37,685 nucleotides of DNA from Kangiellaceae bacterium (GTDB taxonomy: Bacteria > Pseudomonadota > Gammaproteobacteria > Enterobacterales > Kangiellaceae). The stretch spans positions 8,352-46,036 of the forward strand of contig JADGFG010000008.1 in assembly GCA_016743995.1 (NCBI GenBank), written 5' to 3'. Made by a program: the position numbers and the translations under genes. Shown here in pieces: positions 30,901 through 35,111 of this stretch. Numbering within the stretch: position 1 is the stretch's first letter; every line of letters begins with the position of its first letter. Under the pieces are notes generated by a model, which saw only the letters and a program-made list of their open reading frames with translations, made no database searches and was not told where the DNA came from.

Positions 30901-31545
30901 AAACAGATTACTCCAGTGAGCGTCATCCTTGCCTATCAGTCCTTTGTCAGGTCCAGCTCCCTGATCAAAACTCACCTTGCCAGACCATTGATGCATTAAC
31001 TCATGTCCCAGAATCATCAGTGTTTCATCGAACTTTGGATTCACAGGATCGGTTACACGTCGAGAAATGGCCGCCATATCAATATATCCCTGCAACCTTC
31101 CACTACTGCCATAGAACTGTGTATTGTCCATAACAGGATGTCCAATCCCCTCGACAGTATTCTTTATGGTGTTGTGAAATGCAGAAGCTTCACCGGTATT
31201 AAATTCGAAATTGGAAAATACAACCAGAAAATCATATTGATCGGCGTTATTTTTATAAAACTCCTGCGCAACCAATTGTCTTGGTAAGTTATTAGGCCCA
31301 TTGGCGTCCTCCTTGTCGTAATTTCCGGAGAAATTAATGACAGTAATACCTTCTTTCTTCTCTCTGAAAGAAATATTAAAATCTGAGGGTGACGCTGAAT
31401 AAATAAAAGAGGAAAATAATAATGAAAAAGATACTAAAACTTTTTTTAAAGTTCCATTCTTTAGTTTTCTCATCCTGTTCTTTATGAATTTAAGATTGAA
31501 TTTGGTAAAATTATTTTTTAATTCCATACTTCCTACAACTTTCAT
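12934..31545 (-). CDS. Giant exported multidomain protein with HExxH metallopeptidase-like domain (6203 residues)
   Basis: One uninterrupted 18.6-kb frame. A signal peptide ends near A51 (VLVSFSLLFSSFIYSA). Approximate order after it: a metallopeptidase-like domain (50-370) with H181-E-L-M-H185, H210 in AHWS as a possible third zinc ligand, and SPLDLYLAGF; QW-type helical repeats (380-667; NNDGGWG, NIDGGWS, NTDGGFG); about five CARDB domains (667-1247); a FlgD-like domain (FISPNGDGRQD); a TolB-like propeller (1356-1816); three further FlgD-like domains mixed with Ig-like domains; alternating Ig and fibronectin III domains; an F5/8C discoidin domain nested in a fibronectin domain (3861-4004); a second propeller (4274-4592) nested in an Ig domain; CARDB and related repeats; four 79-residue Ig-like repeats (5178-5496); and an amidotransferase-like fold (5587-5882) split by an Asp/Cys-rich insert. 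No LPxTG, PEP-CTERM or RTX signal is seen. The start is ambiguous: codons 1, 7 and 25 are all possible, and codon 25 gives a normal-length signal peptide. Function is unknown; adhesion with proteolysis is inference. Confidence 0.95.
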   Translation of the reverse strand: MKVVGSMELKNNFTKFNLKFIKNRMRKLKNGTLKKVLVSFSLLFSSFIYSASPSDFNISFREKKEGITVINFSGNYDKEDANGPNNLPRQLVAQEFYKNNADQYDFLVVFSNFEFNTGEASAFHNTIKNTVEGIGHPVMDNTQFYGSSGRLQGYIDMAAISRRVTDPVNPKFDETLMILGHELMHQWSGKVSFDQGAGPDKGLIGKDDAHWSNLFDSDASVLYGHDWKANGDGTFTSVASRKFFSPLDLYLAGFNQKSEVEPMMLIDNPSIDKNLIPSESIRKFGRTISGVQRDVLIEDIIAAEGERIPSFEKAQKDFRIGFILLAKPFEPVPVEQVAALTHISRGFVDRFSIWTGGRATVNIFTDPLPTPKGDPGEVIYGDARTDPAVINDGFSWLRQEQTTEGLWQDKPASQLRDTTVVLDVMRRLDSRFTRKNAALDWLLTQSQENTDFLARQAKIELELDRRIHAQGLIDQLIQWQNNDGGWGIDKDYLSNPLDTAISLLAVSSAAEGYESGSGMVVNQIAYNRVINLAANYLIEKQNIDGGWSSREQGESKVYVTTAVLNSLKKVNRHEAVSNAALVWLAARQNTDGGFGDNYVSNIISNVHDTANVIKTMIHLTAGERIKFPEAASYLLTQQQSNGSWNNSRYATAVTLDALQQFSYPNLLLNSVVTYEPKMPTDGDRVKFKARVSNNSNIETMASVLRAYNGDPAAGGTVVGADIPVPVLGSGMSVDLTGFLDTFNKPGKQTLFLLVDPDNQLSEMTELDNQTSIDIEVGSAHPGVDLSITSSDIFVNPIKPDSLPADLGFAVSIRNQGITGVSNLLVQLRKNSVNGEVLNQKIVNVAGRSSTATSLTYQLEKSGTSRFYIVLDPLDEISEVNEKNNSASVSVSTVDSLDLEVLAGDIKIVGDNIAASNQVVVGTDATFAVQLRNRGTIDSSSFNVKYTVSDGTNVQEIQSGAVQVAAGQTIQQDIIWRVNLTGELAFSVIIDETNLLPEINELNNSASLKVTAGSAQGANLIINHKAISFSEEPALQGHSVDISAIISNTGSVVADNVVAAFYEGNPESGGRLIGLSEPITSLNKNATAIAKLTWSDIPREGSPLIFVVVDPDNTVVEFLETDNQAFRQLTILSRADLAVSAADVEFLPAFPKAGDLISLDVKVHNMGQQSAQGVVVNVVAGDPDNGGRLIGTSQALNIPPDGNLTVNIPTVNDFSEGSRLLSIIVDPANSIAESDESNNNVVKKLIIQNGQFYATEKFISPNGDGRQDSSEFFFRLKVASNPVFTMMNTTGKEVRKFEGGALINTEQGSIVWDGKDEMERVLSDGIYHIEMSDGNLVVATTSVEIDNNRSSLLESMGTPYGLERNLSCQLNQYDNFSYSADESTLFFTIPAASTSELYAPGLYKMNPDGTGIKIILNQVFFDTKHISIPREDNLYVSDDGKTIVFQHDQWVQGSGRVRSLWKVDTEKHSASMMSTGLLSDDDSHSTLLGLTADNKNLMEINQDILYFIPLNGGTPVARVNLIEQSGAMGNVQEINQRLLSADRKKLLLEYAINGRDYFSLIDLETARLVNINEDNTSFYPKKYSWRKDGNGFSIFDSLRKKVTIYDANGVQLKAYPLPELNPSFYERNVTQIAWSPSNEEIAFSYFAGRPEYQVEGGGYPRAKNLGGIYKLQVDSGKLTSLYEYTISNLDCAFCDPKFVGPAPFAADLIWSENNSIIYRSFRYPFEISEFDPKPINEVWEIDSAAVKVPEQIFKKYTRNQVVRPYQSYSFKNLRLSPLKNKLVFKSDFIPESANRCNSYHFNEWSYISLLNLTSDLRVLRAPSGGGILLSGTATDKNFKNYLVEYTNIENPGQWTAIQPASANAVIDDFFALWVPPAPGTYFVRLTTQDLAGNQQHKIRRVAWSEQTLISNLYRTQAYISPDGDGVQDVTSIFYRVHQPAHLTFEFYNESNILVRKIAREHAAAGEEYSLTWDGRDDAGATLPDGKYVMRLLSYELEFVIDNTKPSASLELFDAFHEKLSFIPENSNKRVTIPNGLPYIKYRFSDNNLIGGEVTSVVAGTNEKSALNAFEYKKYEVRNQSTLQSETLLFSENIQFFTGHSFELVVTDLAGNRSVVKTDQTRQQLVLSTIGTHDFDEAKNELSPVTLVNYIKAGGAQTEQIIELKVDKLARMELSETVVQKFQQVRVEYRADNSTAWTSQSVELFSNFVGIPDSFVPLINVDSPVFSYWVPTSLNLNKFYRLRVVAIDKTGNRFVSNEAKVLAISGGQKLSLEGWRRDISIYDKELTAAIDYLINVNPTPINEDDYILWGEHGVTYPVSRVDLFIQSSQDSRYEVERFYASYESPEDYFIYAFDGLQDCTEYQFRVVLITTGGGKMEVKKSFSTQCLKLKVKSVPDYNLTCNGPSAEQVLIEFATVTANNTQLKLLTLAPASDPDNILFNINNPKVSPLDSNGEPIFIHHFSLDKALHSEGEHEFIARLVNINDEEITVSYTLLIDKTPPSVQINTPLNNTRVCRANLFVDGSITDQNSFRYFMQYSKGNAFNEAGSKVFYYKTAKRGPLNPDDKYSIHRNIEASLSENGNIGYFADKAAVHGDISIRVSALDEAGYRQCRTRSFFVDSEAETGDSVVQPAIASPGSDGINDELVITTHVNERLDLTIEAYSYLPTVDNIPDLKNLEATIVSNRVVTPGEVSIVWNGSDSAGQRLVDGDYVLVFNAVDSCGNEKRWYETIYIDNTPPEVLLSYPNVTDPFGMIIELRGKISDSHSTKFGSQFKSSKVEYGVGKSPDSWLTLYQGNSDLSTSSEVISWNTFGLVGEHVLKISAEDKAGNITRHLVSLNIQNQVNLLSYLEAVESLFSPGNDGRRDTTGIRFGLEKDAILNMTVTDNAGRLIRTLYQDKSLAAGAHMINWDGLTDSAVLAPDGHYQLTLVAALASNTAIRQEESVSIDLDASSPVIQLKWPNTGFTSSENGIAGLITDEHLTGYKVFIASNPVSPVWQNIAEVSTETSVTRLQTQFASLAGYAEGEYGLKVIATDAAENIAETIVSFVIDNTVPEVKLVQPLVNTFVSAANGAVDISATVTESNPESYLLSYAPQAANSNVFDIKSGTQFPLPEILTQWNVSAVNDGEYQLQLSVTDKAGNTGKNNVSLVVDNTPPVAEITSPSDKGYVTGSQLITGSASDENIDDYSLQIAPVSNSGALNYSLISSHSKSVSGGQLIDWQRLPQDGEYFLKLVVSDKAENTSESVIQITLDTTPPAKPLNLISAIDNLRNIRLSWDKNTEPDLAGYIVMLGNSEISTLITSGEQYLVQNVEEGQQRYSVIAVDKAGNKSEMADAVYRIIDFTPPVAKFLFPSAGKQVSALVELKGTAFSAEDFKEYRIYVSGGNSNSRQLIRRSPLSVQSDLLAEWDSFSQSGGENWTFYLEAEDLSGNIARDEVSVVVDNLPPAKPTGLSLVITSNQVSLSWNANSEADLLGYLVYRNSKLANANGTVIGTLEPYAVTTTSYVDNDLVDGEYEYAIVAIDMAGNMSLPSDIEQALIDIRPPQAKIVSPENNQSFEKPVTLVAESADTDIASVLFQYQFNNGGWQDLGPADVQSPYQVLLDPVALKLDYGVFKLRALATDNAGKTDPSPEFISLTYRDLTPPQAVEGLMALVIADEVRLSWLANVEPDLDRYELFVKNLTENTYERLAIVNRDLVNYQHQLLSDNLYTYYVVAYDRNNNVSGNSGKASALVYTPEFIHPATPTREFSTVIKGKAAGPVSITGEITTSEGVASMTRFDSDLEGHYTIEPVQLIAGTNTITFRLTDMNGNVSKTAKAVVVNAQNPSQPTGLIADVVDKNVNLNWNDNPEIDLLGYDVMENDVSVFDKVRASGLSASASSETSKYRRASYTVDESQSSYWMPETDSSLDTPARGEWVELDLRRNRLVTEVSILWYSKEGRAQDFDLQTRAGNSWVSIAKVRNNQNDKTIIQLDEAYYTDNLRVYIVNLPASVNSHRYFGIRDIRVLEQPLINVSEMQRTVVDGIHQYSVIAVNNSGFRSIPSDNADASVGDVVPPQPVVLSAAVSVQDVDLSWTASSSTDVAYYEVFRDDTQIATISDIAINYYKDIGLANGRYRYLVKAVDQVGNRSDSNLSEVMVNITPPVAPSNLIAKLSQSGSEVTLSWQHSAPLSVDRYQILRSLTSSSGYEQAGFSNETAFNDTQLVNGQSYYYVVVALDTMGNASDYSNEVYVMPVDLIAPEKPTIHYPTRSGKIFQSSESMVPVYGMAEPGSQVTLTRNGSQVGESEALALTETVMAKTGTDYSNAVYSDNGQWFIYEDIDSKSSLVKYDFATETSKVLLTANHDEQLYARLTADGKSITYIDVDSEGQRYVSQFNLDSAATSRLTRANQGEIYSGVLSPDNKLLLINGYVSTAQESGNGLWLYNVVTGEWLNYFHANTGYFMANSFNWSEDARFISYLTESGLYIYDVESGIATQVNQNADWPRLTQWSRGENQLVYKVYNHLERQFQVYIYDADTGVESMLFSSVQEVSDVFWSASASHVYFVEGGRSLNSRSVANDEVSVLYESESYIEQAQISDAGLVLIKNEGDWASTLSQVKLVGFYQVNNVRLSSGSNRLSSRSRDAANNISDNSDVIEINYVLKNRADLSVGVMDIGMLPQLPEKGETVSLFVTVHNYGDIGASDSALTLTAVDQNNTQYLLMDKLAVPALASGESTTLLYNWDLVNIEGPVRLYATVDPDNLISELNESNNFTIKDILISGVNGLSATIALNSEQYASAELAEISVSLINGGDSLNGKIEIIVEDSSGYQVALLESKSIIDLTYGQELLSRLNWKVSEVLDGQYRVVVKVYDVLNELQLTRTKPFTIISPVQVNSVVHTDKTSYIGNSDVTVKASIEYLSGNRILDKLKVEVDVLDRNNQSLHLFSKNLSGLLPRSTDSVGFSWNTGIHVVGTYTARVRVFEDAATTPLSESVSHFDINSSGNKLTGSISLSDNYLSSGELLDAAYVVKNSSNIDLKRLKYHLSLLAPDGKTVIDTKSNQVDVAAGTSFSGKVTFDSSALVLGEYQVVLQVVNDNEANVTTLASETVRIIDREPPEITILSPKENSVISISKMNASAKVVDIHSKVKLVELQLDNGNWLKASLSKQLAGQYDYRLPLLSDGLHTIRGRAYDNEGNLAITQPVSFTVDNSIPVIRISQVENGQFYNNPVVPLISVIDPNIAQVYIYLNGIPYVSGTPVSKNDHYVLTVSAVDSANNMGQAYLEFTIDSVAPDILISGVIDGQLSRENIVPVVRVSDDNLKVTTTQLNGQDFISGTAVTLEGVYSLLVTAEDRAGNRSVESISFEIDKTAPQININGVHDNQVSARELTPVINISDSRLKSQSIMLNGQPFVSGTTISAEGDYQLVATAKDVVGNQSTIMLNFAIDRTPPEISIMGVSDGLLTNNNLTPVVSISDAHLLEQSIHLNNVEFASGTELTKEGVYQLFIKAKDKAGNTVEQLIKFEIDKTPPLLTLTSPDNDSVLSVPVVNLTGISEVGASIHLSGQHFGELLQITDNNGHYQFSQVPLAESNNTFSLFAQDKAGNRSDVIRLNLQRISAELNAEIVNLNGVLIWLPEQGASRLTKLMTETLTEENRDYALVRSEVDFLQALRSQAYTSIMLVDIYCHTDDDSENERGDDDDSDENERGDDDDSDENECYSNSDDEDDSCDDECLEDVCLFDDDDDRDDDRDDDLDDDDDLDDDLDDDDDRDDDDDDDNCVLKMSPNTATEIRAMVASGMGISMIKTHREDASFMNDVFANSVLKSVDNVETVNLLAGDVVSDIKFELSATAMELSIGSATIMANNNSGRIFMTQHQYYRGRSVLLGFNPADIVDSVIAKQVLSRLFTLITPESNEIVPGALARVNWRVSKMLPPVELVFHQQLDEEMKFISAVDGLIETDIKASWKRRVDVSETSFSSLVVLPDSLGEYQLSGELKLDYGQGEIPVVQDELQFTIATDFVKLQQNLLLLTQGLSFEGCNEDDDDLNCEELAGLIIRWTESALARTINTKADAEYVISRMLMVYSHIQQFAVQKNVLKVIGAFIKGIQIKWYSLDSIKSRKPILTILGADTVAHIERELVIRWFDLDYDSDAQISLYYRAYSDSDEQDDDEKERLIVGESKGVLITDNLSEDLDDKVNDQFIWNISNLKKGNYEIYGEIKDRFNFKKTKGSVIFQVN
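14312..14424. repeat. Hexanucleotide-based microsatellite coding poly-Asp
   Basis: On the plus strand, TCATCG/GTCATC units alternate with TCTAGG and TCTCGG interruptions. On the coding strand this is (GATGAC)n broken by CGA or CTA, giving blocks such as DDDDDRDDDRDDDLDDDDD. All changes are multiples of three bases, so the frame stays open. It is simple-sequence DNA inside the giant gene and a likely site of slippage. Confidence 0.92.
14491..14583. repeat. 33-bp tandem repeat coding an acidic Ser/Glu/Asp motif
   Basis: Nearly three copies of a 33-bp unit encode GDDDDSDENER-type 11-residue peptides in the giant protein, next to the poly-Asp tract. The third copy is shortened. Together with the poly-Asp tract it builds an acidic insert of about 100 residues containing several cysteines (DDSCDDECLEDVC). 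Confidence 0.85.
15060..16015 (-). repeat. Four tandem 79-residue Ig-like repeats in the giant protein
   Basis: Four units of about 239 bp share the pattern PxIxIxGVxDGQ, then PVVxISDxxL, LNGxxFxSGT, EGxYxLxxxAxDxAGN and an ending FxID. The units diverge in sequence, so this is old internal duplication rather than recent expansion. They form a regular stalk-like stretch just before the amidotransferase-like region. Confidence 0.85.
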
Positions 31546-31565
31546 TATCCTGACTTCCCACTAAC

Positions 31566-31588
31566 ATCATGCACAATTAATGCATGAT
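31566..31588. promoter_or_regulatory. 23-bp dyad just upstream of the giant gene
   Basis: ATCATGCA (31566-31573), spacer CAATTAA, TGCATGAT (31581-31588) is a perfect inverted repeat with 8-base arms. It ends 21 bases before the start codon of the giant gene and lies in the 111-base gap after the small upstream gene. It could be a repressor operator or an RNA hairpin near the ribosome site that tunes translation of the giant gene relative to its partner. Confidence 0.5.
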
Positions 31589-31656
31589 TCCATCATTTAT
31601 TTATTCTGATAAAAATATTATTTTAATCAATAAAAGGTTAAAAAGACTCTGCTGCG

Positions 31657-32046
31657 TTAGTAATTTTCAACTGACTGAGAATATCCCTGTTGATAATTGC
31701 TTCCGTTAAAAATTTGTTTTTCGTAATTTGTCAACGCAAGTGTTTCAAACTCTGCCTCACTATTCTTAGTTTTTATCATTATAACTTTCTGTCGTTCAAC
31801 CCGATCATTTTCTAATGTCACCGACAGTTCAAGAACCACTTTATTCTGAAACATCTCCACGACCTTAACCCCTGAAGAATCAATCTCATCACCCGGTTTT
31901 AATACCAATAATTTGCCGCCAGGAGACTTAATAATTGCACGTTGATTCAAAGGTTCGACCAACTTCAGAGAGTAGCCAGTTAAACTGGAGTTTGCATGAA
32001 TTACAAATGGAAGAAGTGATAGTAACAACAGGTTAAATCGTTTCAT
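31657..32046 (-). CDS. Small periplasmic protein with PilP/GspC-like core
   Basis: A 129-residue exported protein. A signal peptide (MKRFNLLLLSLLPFVIHA) is followed by a compact beta domain whose core, AIIKSPGGKLLVLKPGDEI, then VKVVEMFQNKVVLEL, resembles the homology-region fold of type II secretion GspC and type IV pilus PilP. Unlike those proteins it has no N-terminal membrane helix left after cleavage and no neighbouring pilus or secretion genes. A very strong ribosome site (GGAGGAGGGG) precedes the ATG. It lies 111 bases upstream of the giant gene on the same strand with no terminator between, so the two are probably one operon. A role in export, folding or anchoring of the giant protein is an inference from position and fold. 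Confidence 0.75.
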   Translation of the reverse strand: MKRFNLLLLSLLPFVIHANSSLTGYSLKLVEPLNQRAIIKSPGGKLLVLKPGDEIDSSGVKVVEMFQNKVVLELSVTLENDRVERQKVIMIKTKNSEAEFETLALTNYEKQIFNGSNYQQGYSQSVENY

Positions 32047-32230
32047 GATAATTTCCCCTCCTCCAGATTGACAAGTGCAACTGGAAAAGATGAAAAGGTA
32101 AAGACAAAGAATTTGACACTATTGATAAAAGTGACAATTTGTTGGCAGCCGAAAGACAATATTGATTTGTTCTGATGATTATAACAAAACAGGCAGTGAG
32201 AATATGAGATATTTATGAAAAAGAAACGAA

Positions 32231-32485
32231 CCCTGAAAAGAGGTTTACGAGCGATAATCAATATTGTTTTGATTATCCATTTAATAAAATAATGACTGAA
32301 CAACAGCTTACTACTTAAAGTAACCCTGAAAAACTTTATAACTTCCATACTACTTCCGTGCCCTGAAGACCCTGAGAAAAACACCCTGAGAAAACGCTAC
32401 CTGAGCGCAATACAACCTCTGAATTTCTTATTTGAAATTCCCTGTTAACACAATGAATACCTGAGAATAAAGTATCTGAGAATTA
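32231..32485. repeat. Reiterated CCCTGARAA motif
   Basis: Clear copies are at 32231 (CCCTGAAAAG), 32324 (CCCTGAAAAA), 32361 (CCCTGAAGAC), 32370 (CCCTGAGAAAA), 32384 (CCCTGAGAAAA), 32400 (CCTGAGCGCA), 32460 (CCTGAGAATAA) and 32475 (TCTGAGAATTA). Spacing is irregular except for the 9- to 16-base steps between 32361 and 32400. It may be a cluster of binding sites or a decayed tandem repeat. Confidence 0.6.
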
Positions 32486-32819
32486 GACACGTAAAAATCA
32501 AGAATTTTATATTTTCTAAATCAAAATGTTAATTTATATCCGAATAAACCAGTTAATCTCTGACTAATACAGGCATTTTTCTGGTCACCCGGAAGAATTG
32601 TCACACATTATTAAGATTGTTACAAGATATGTATACTTAATAATCAATAATTATTACTTCATCCAGACAGTTTCACGGTGGAGTTATGACCAGAGCAGGA
32701 AAACTTGCTTAGTTAAACCAAACTCACTTAAAAACACCAATCAATTATCTCGAATTGAGTTTTTGCATGCTTTTTCTATTGCATTTTACTGATAAATCGA
32801 AATTTTCGATAAGCTGAAC

Positions 32820-32825
32820 TATAAT
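32820..32825 (+). promoter_or_regulatory. Perfect -10 box upstream of the broken chemoreceptor gene
   Basis: TATAAT lies 29 bases before the ATG at 32855. No good -35 box is seen at 16 to 18 bases upstream, so activity would need an activator. A nearby palindrome, TCGAAATTTTCGA (32797-32809), sits over the -35 position and might bind a regulator. Confidence 0.4.
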
Positions 32826-32854
32826 GCATTCATGTTATTAAAATAATTCGCAAT

Positions 32855-34887
32855 ATGCTCAAAAAACTGTTTTCACCTGCCACTCATTTGATGAACAAAC
32901 TGAAGTTTAACTTCAAGTTTACCCTCATCATGATGCTTTTCTTTTTACCACTTTTAATTTTAACATTCAGCTATTTCAGCGAAGTCAACAGGCTCTACAA
33001 GCATACAAAAAATGAATTAAGTGGGTTAACTGCAATTCACTTATTAGACAAGCAACAGGAACAGTTAATAAAAATAGTAATAGACGATATGGCAAGGCGT
33101 GCAAAAAAGACCATCGCTGACACGCAGGCTGACAGCATTATCCAGTTTAATAATGAACTCATTCAAATAGCAAAACAAAAACTATTCAGTGAGCAGGAGA
33201 GCAATTCATTAATCGAAGCCATTGATAAAAGTCACAATAAGCTTGTAAAAACCCTCAGCAGCGCCACCGACCAAGAGCAAACGCTGTTGATCACTTCGAT
33301 CAGTTAGAAGAAGTCATCAATCACTTTAATTCTCTCTACCAGAAAATAGGTAATATGAAAGGCCTGACTAATGACCCCCAGGTCAATACCGTTATTTTAT
33401 CGCGACTTTTAACCGAAAAACGTCAAATCGCACTAACTTTACTGACCAGAGGTTACGGGGTAGCAACTTTCGCGCTTAATGAAAACGCAGTATCATCAGG
33501 CACTTTTGACAGCTTAAGTCTGGTCACCGATGAGCTAGCCTCTAACCTGGTTAAAATACAAAATCTGGCCACTTATGCGGAAGGGTTAATCCCCTCGTTG
33601 CAGACATTAATTAAAGAGGATGTTAAGCAGCTGACAGAAATCATTGATAAAAGCCTGTTATTTATTGAAGATCAGTTTCTAGCAGTTACCGATGTAACAC
33701 TCAAAAAGGCAGAGATGAATGCTTTTTTTGAAGCACTTTTACAAGTCTATTACCAGGACAAAGAACTTCTCAAAAATGAATTTAAACAACAACTCAATAA
33801 CCGTACCAACGAACTACTAAACCGAACCTATACCATCGCCAGTATAGTGACATTGGTTTTACTCATAGTGATCTATCTGTTTGTTGGCATGAGCCTGTCT
33901 ATATCAATGACAACAAACAGCCTGACCAATATTGCGAGTCAACTTGCCAATGGTGATACCACCGTTAGCGCCAGTATACGTACCAGAGATGAATTGTCTT
34001 TAGCGATAAAAGCTTTTAATCAGATGGCAATCAATGTAAGAAACCTGGTCGAATCAGTACAGGTTGCCTCAAAAGGCGTCGCCACGCAAAGCAATACCGT
34101 CAAGCAGCTCACCCAACAGACAGGTGAAGTTGTCGAGCAACAGATTCAGGATACACAGGCAGGCACTGAAGCATCTAATGAGTTATTGCGGGCAGTAGAA
34201 ACAGTTTCACAAAATACTCTACAAGTTACCCAGGCGCTCAAGCAGGCGTCTCAACAAGCTGTCCAGGGCAGAGATATTCTGGCAGATGCCCGTCAGGCGA
34301 CTAACGAGCTGGGAGAAGAGATCAGTCATTCCGTAGAAGTCATTCATGACCTTTCTCAACAAAGTGACAGTATCAACAAAGTACTTGAGGTCATTAAAAG
34401 TATTGCTGAGCAAACAAATTTACTCGCACTTAATGCCGCAATCGAAGCCGCCAGGGCTGGTGAGCAGGGGCGAGGATTTGCAGTGGTTGCAGACGAAGTT
34501 CGTTCTCTCGCTCAGAGAACCAGAGAATCAACTGACGAAATTCAGGTAACCATTAGTAGCTTGCAAAGTGGAATTGACAGCGCAGTCAAGGCAATGACAC
34601 AAAGTGATACCAAAGCAAAACGCTCTATTGAAGAGGCTGCACGCCTGGATGATGCACTCAATATAATCACTCAGTCAGTGGACCAGATCAGACAACAAAA
34701 TACCGCCACAGAACAAGCTTCTCAACAACAAAATGATATTGCAAAACAAATTGAAACCCGGTTAAGTTCCATTCAAAATATATCAGCTACCACAGAAAAT
34801 AATGTTCAACAATCCATATCGACCAGCCTGCAACTGGCTGAACATGTAGAAAAACTGGAAGATGTTGTTTCCAATTTTAAAACATAG
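32855..34887 (+). pseudogene. Methyl-accepting chemotaxis protein, single frameshift
   Basis: The first 150 codons (32855-33307) encode transmembrane segment 1 (about residues 22-41) and the start of a periplasmic sensor. The frame then fails. The rest continues without loss in another frame to 34887: the sensor remainder ([14 protein letters not shown], visible from 33286), transmembrane segment 2 (near 33835-33905), HAMP, and the signalling tip [20 protein letters not shown] with [13 protein letters not shown]. The break lies between about 33275 and 33289 and is explained by loss of one base or gain of two. Joined, the protein would be about 675 residues, like the chemoreceptor at 6534-8558. 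The 5' part as written would be a truncated membrane protein. A programmed frameshift is unlikely because no slippery heptamer is present. Confidence 0.85.
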
Positions 34888-35111
34888 AATGTGCTGTTTG
34901 TTTTAATTCTCTTTCATCAGCATTAGAAAAACGGATACAGAACAGGACATATATGATAGCCTGGTTAAACATATACGCCCGTTTTATCCGTTAATACTGC
35001 AAGCTTTAACTCTATCTGGCTGTAGAGCAATTTACGTTTTAAACTCGTTCCCTTTTGTTGGGTTTACCAAAATAACAGGCTTCATTCAAAATATTCCAGA
35101 ACAACCTGCTG

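Larger units (their letters stand above)
32047..32854. other. 808-base divergent intergenic region
   Basis: This lies between the small periplasmic gene (minus strand) and the broken chemoreceptor gene (plus strand). It should hold the promoters of both. It contains a reiterated CCTGAGAA-type motif (32231-32485) and a perfect TATAAT at 32820-32825, described separately. Short open frames here have unnatural composition and no ribosome sites, and I do not call them genes. Confidence 0.7.

Noticed and set aside
32043-32384. 113-codon minus-strand open frame overlapping the start of the small periplasmic gene
   Set aside because: Its composition (long runs of F, I, S, H and K) is that of translated AT-rich intergenic DNA. 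It has no ribosome site, and it covers the reiterated-motif region where a promoter is expected.
32598-32792. 64-codon plus-strand open frame before the broken chemoreceptor
   Set aside because: No ribosome site, no recognisable domain, and it lies in a promoter-bearing gap.
33275-33310. Programmed ribosomal frameshift in the chemoreceptor
   Set aside because: No slippery heptamer or downstream structure is seen, and the family is not known for recoding. A plain indel explains it.
34930-34992. AACGGATA / TATCCGTT inverted repeat after the chemoreceptor as a terminator
   Set aside because: The arms are 47 bases apart and no T-run follows. It is too weak to call.
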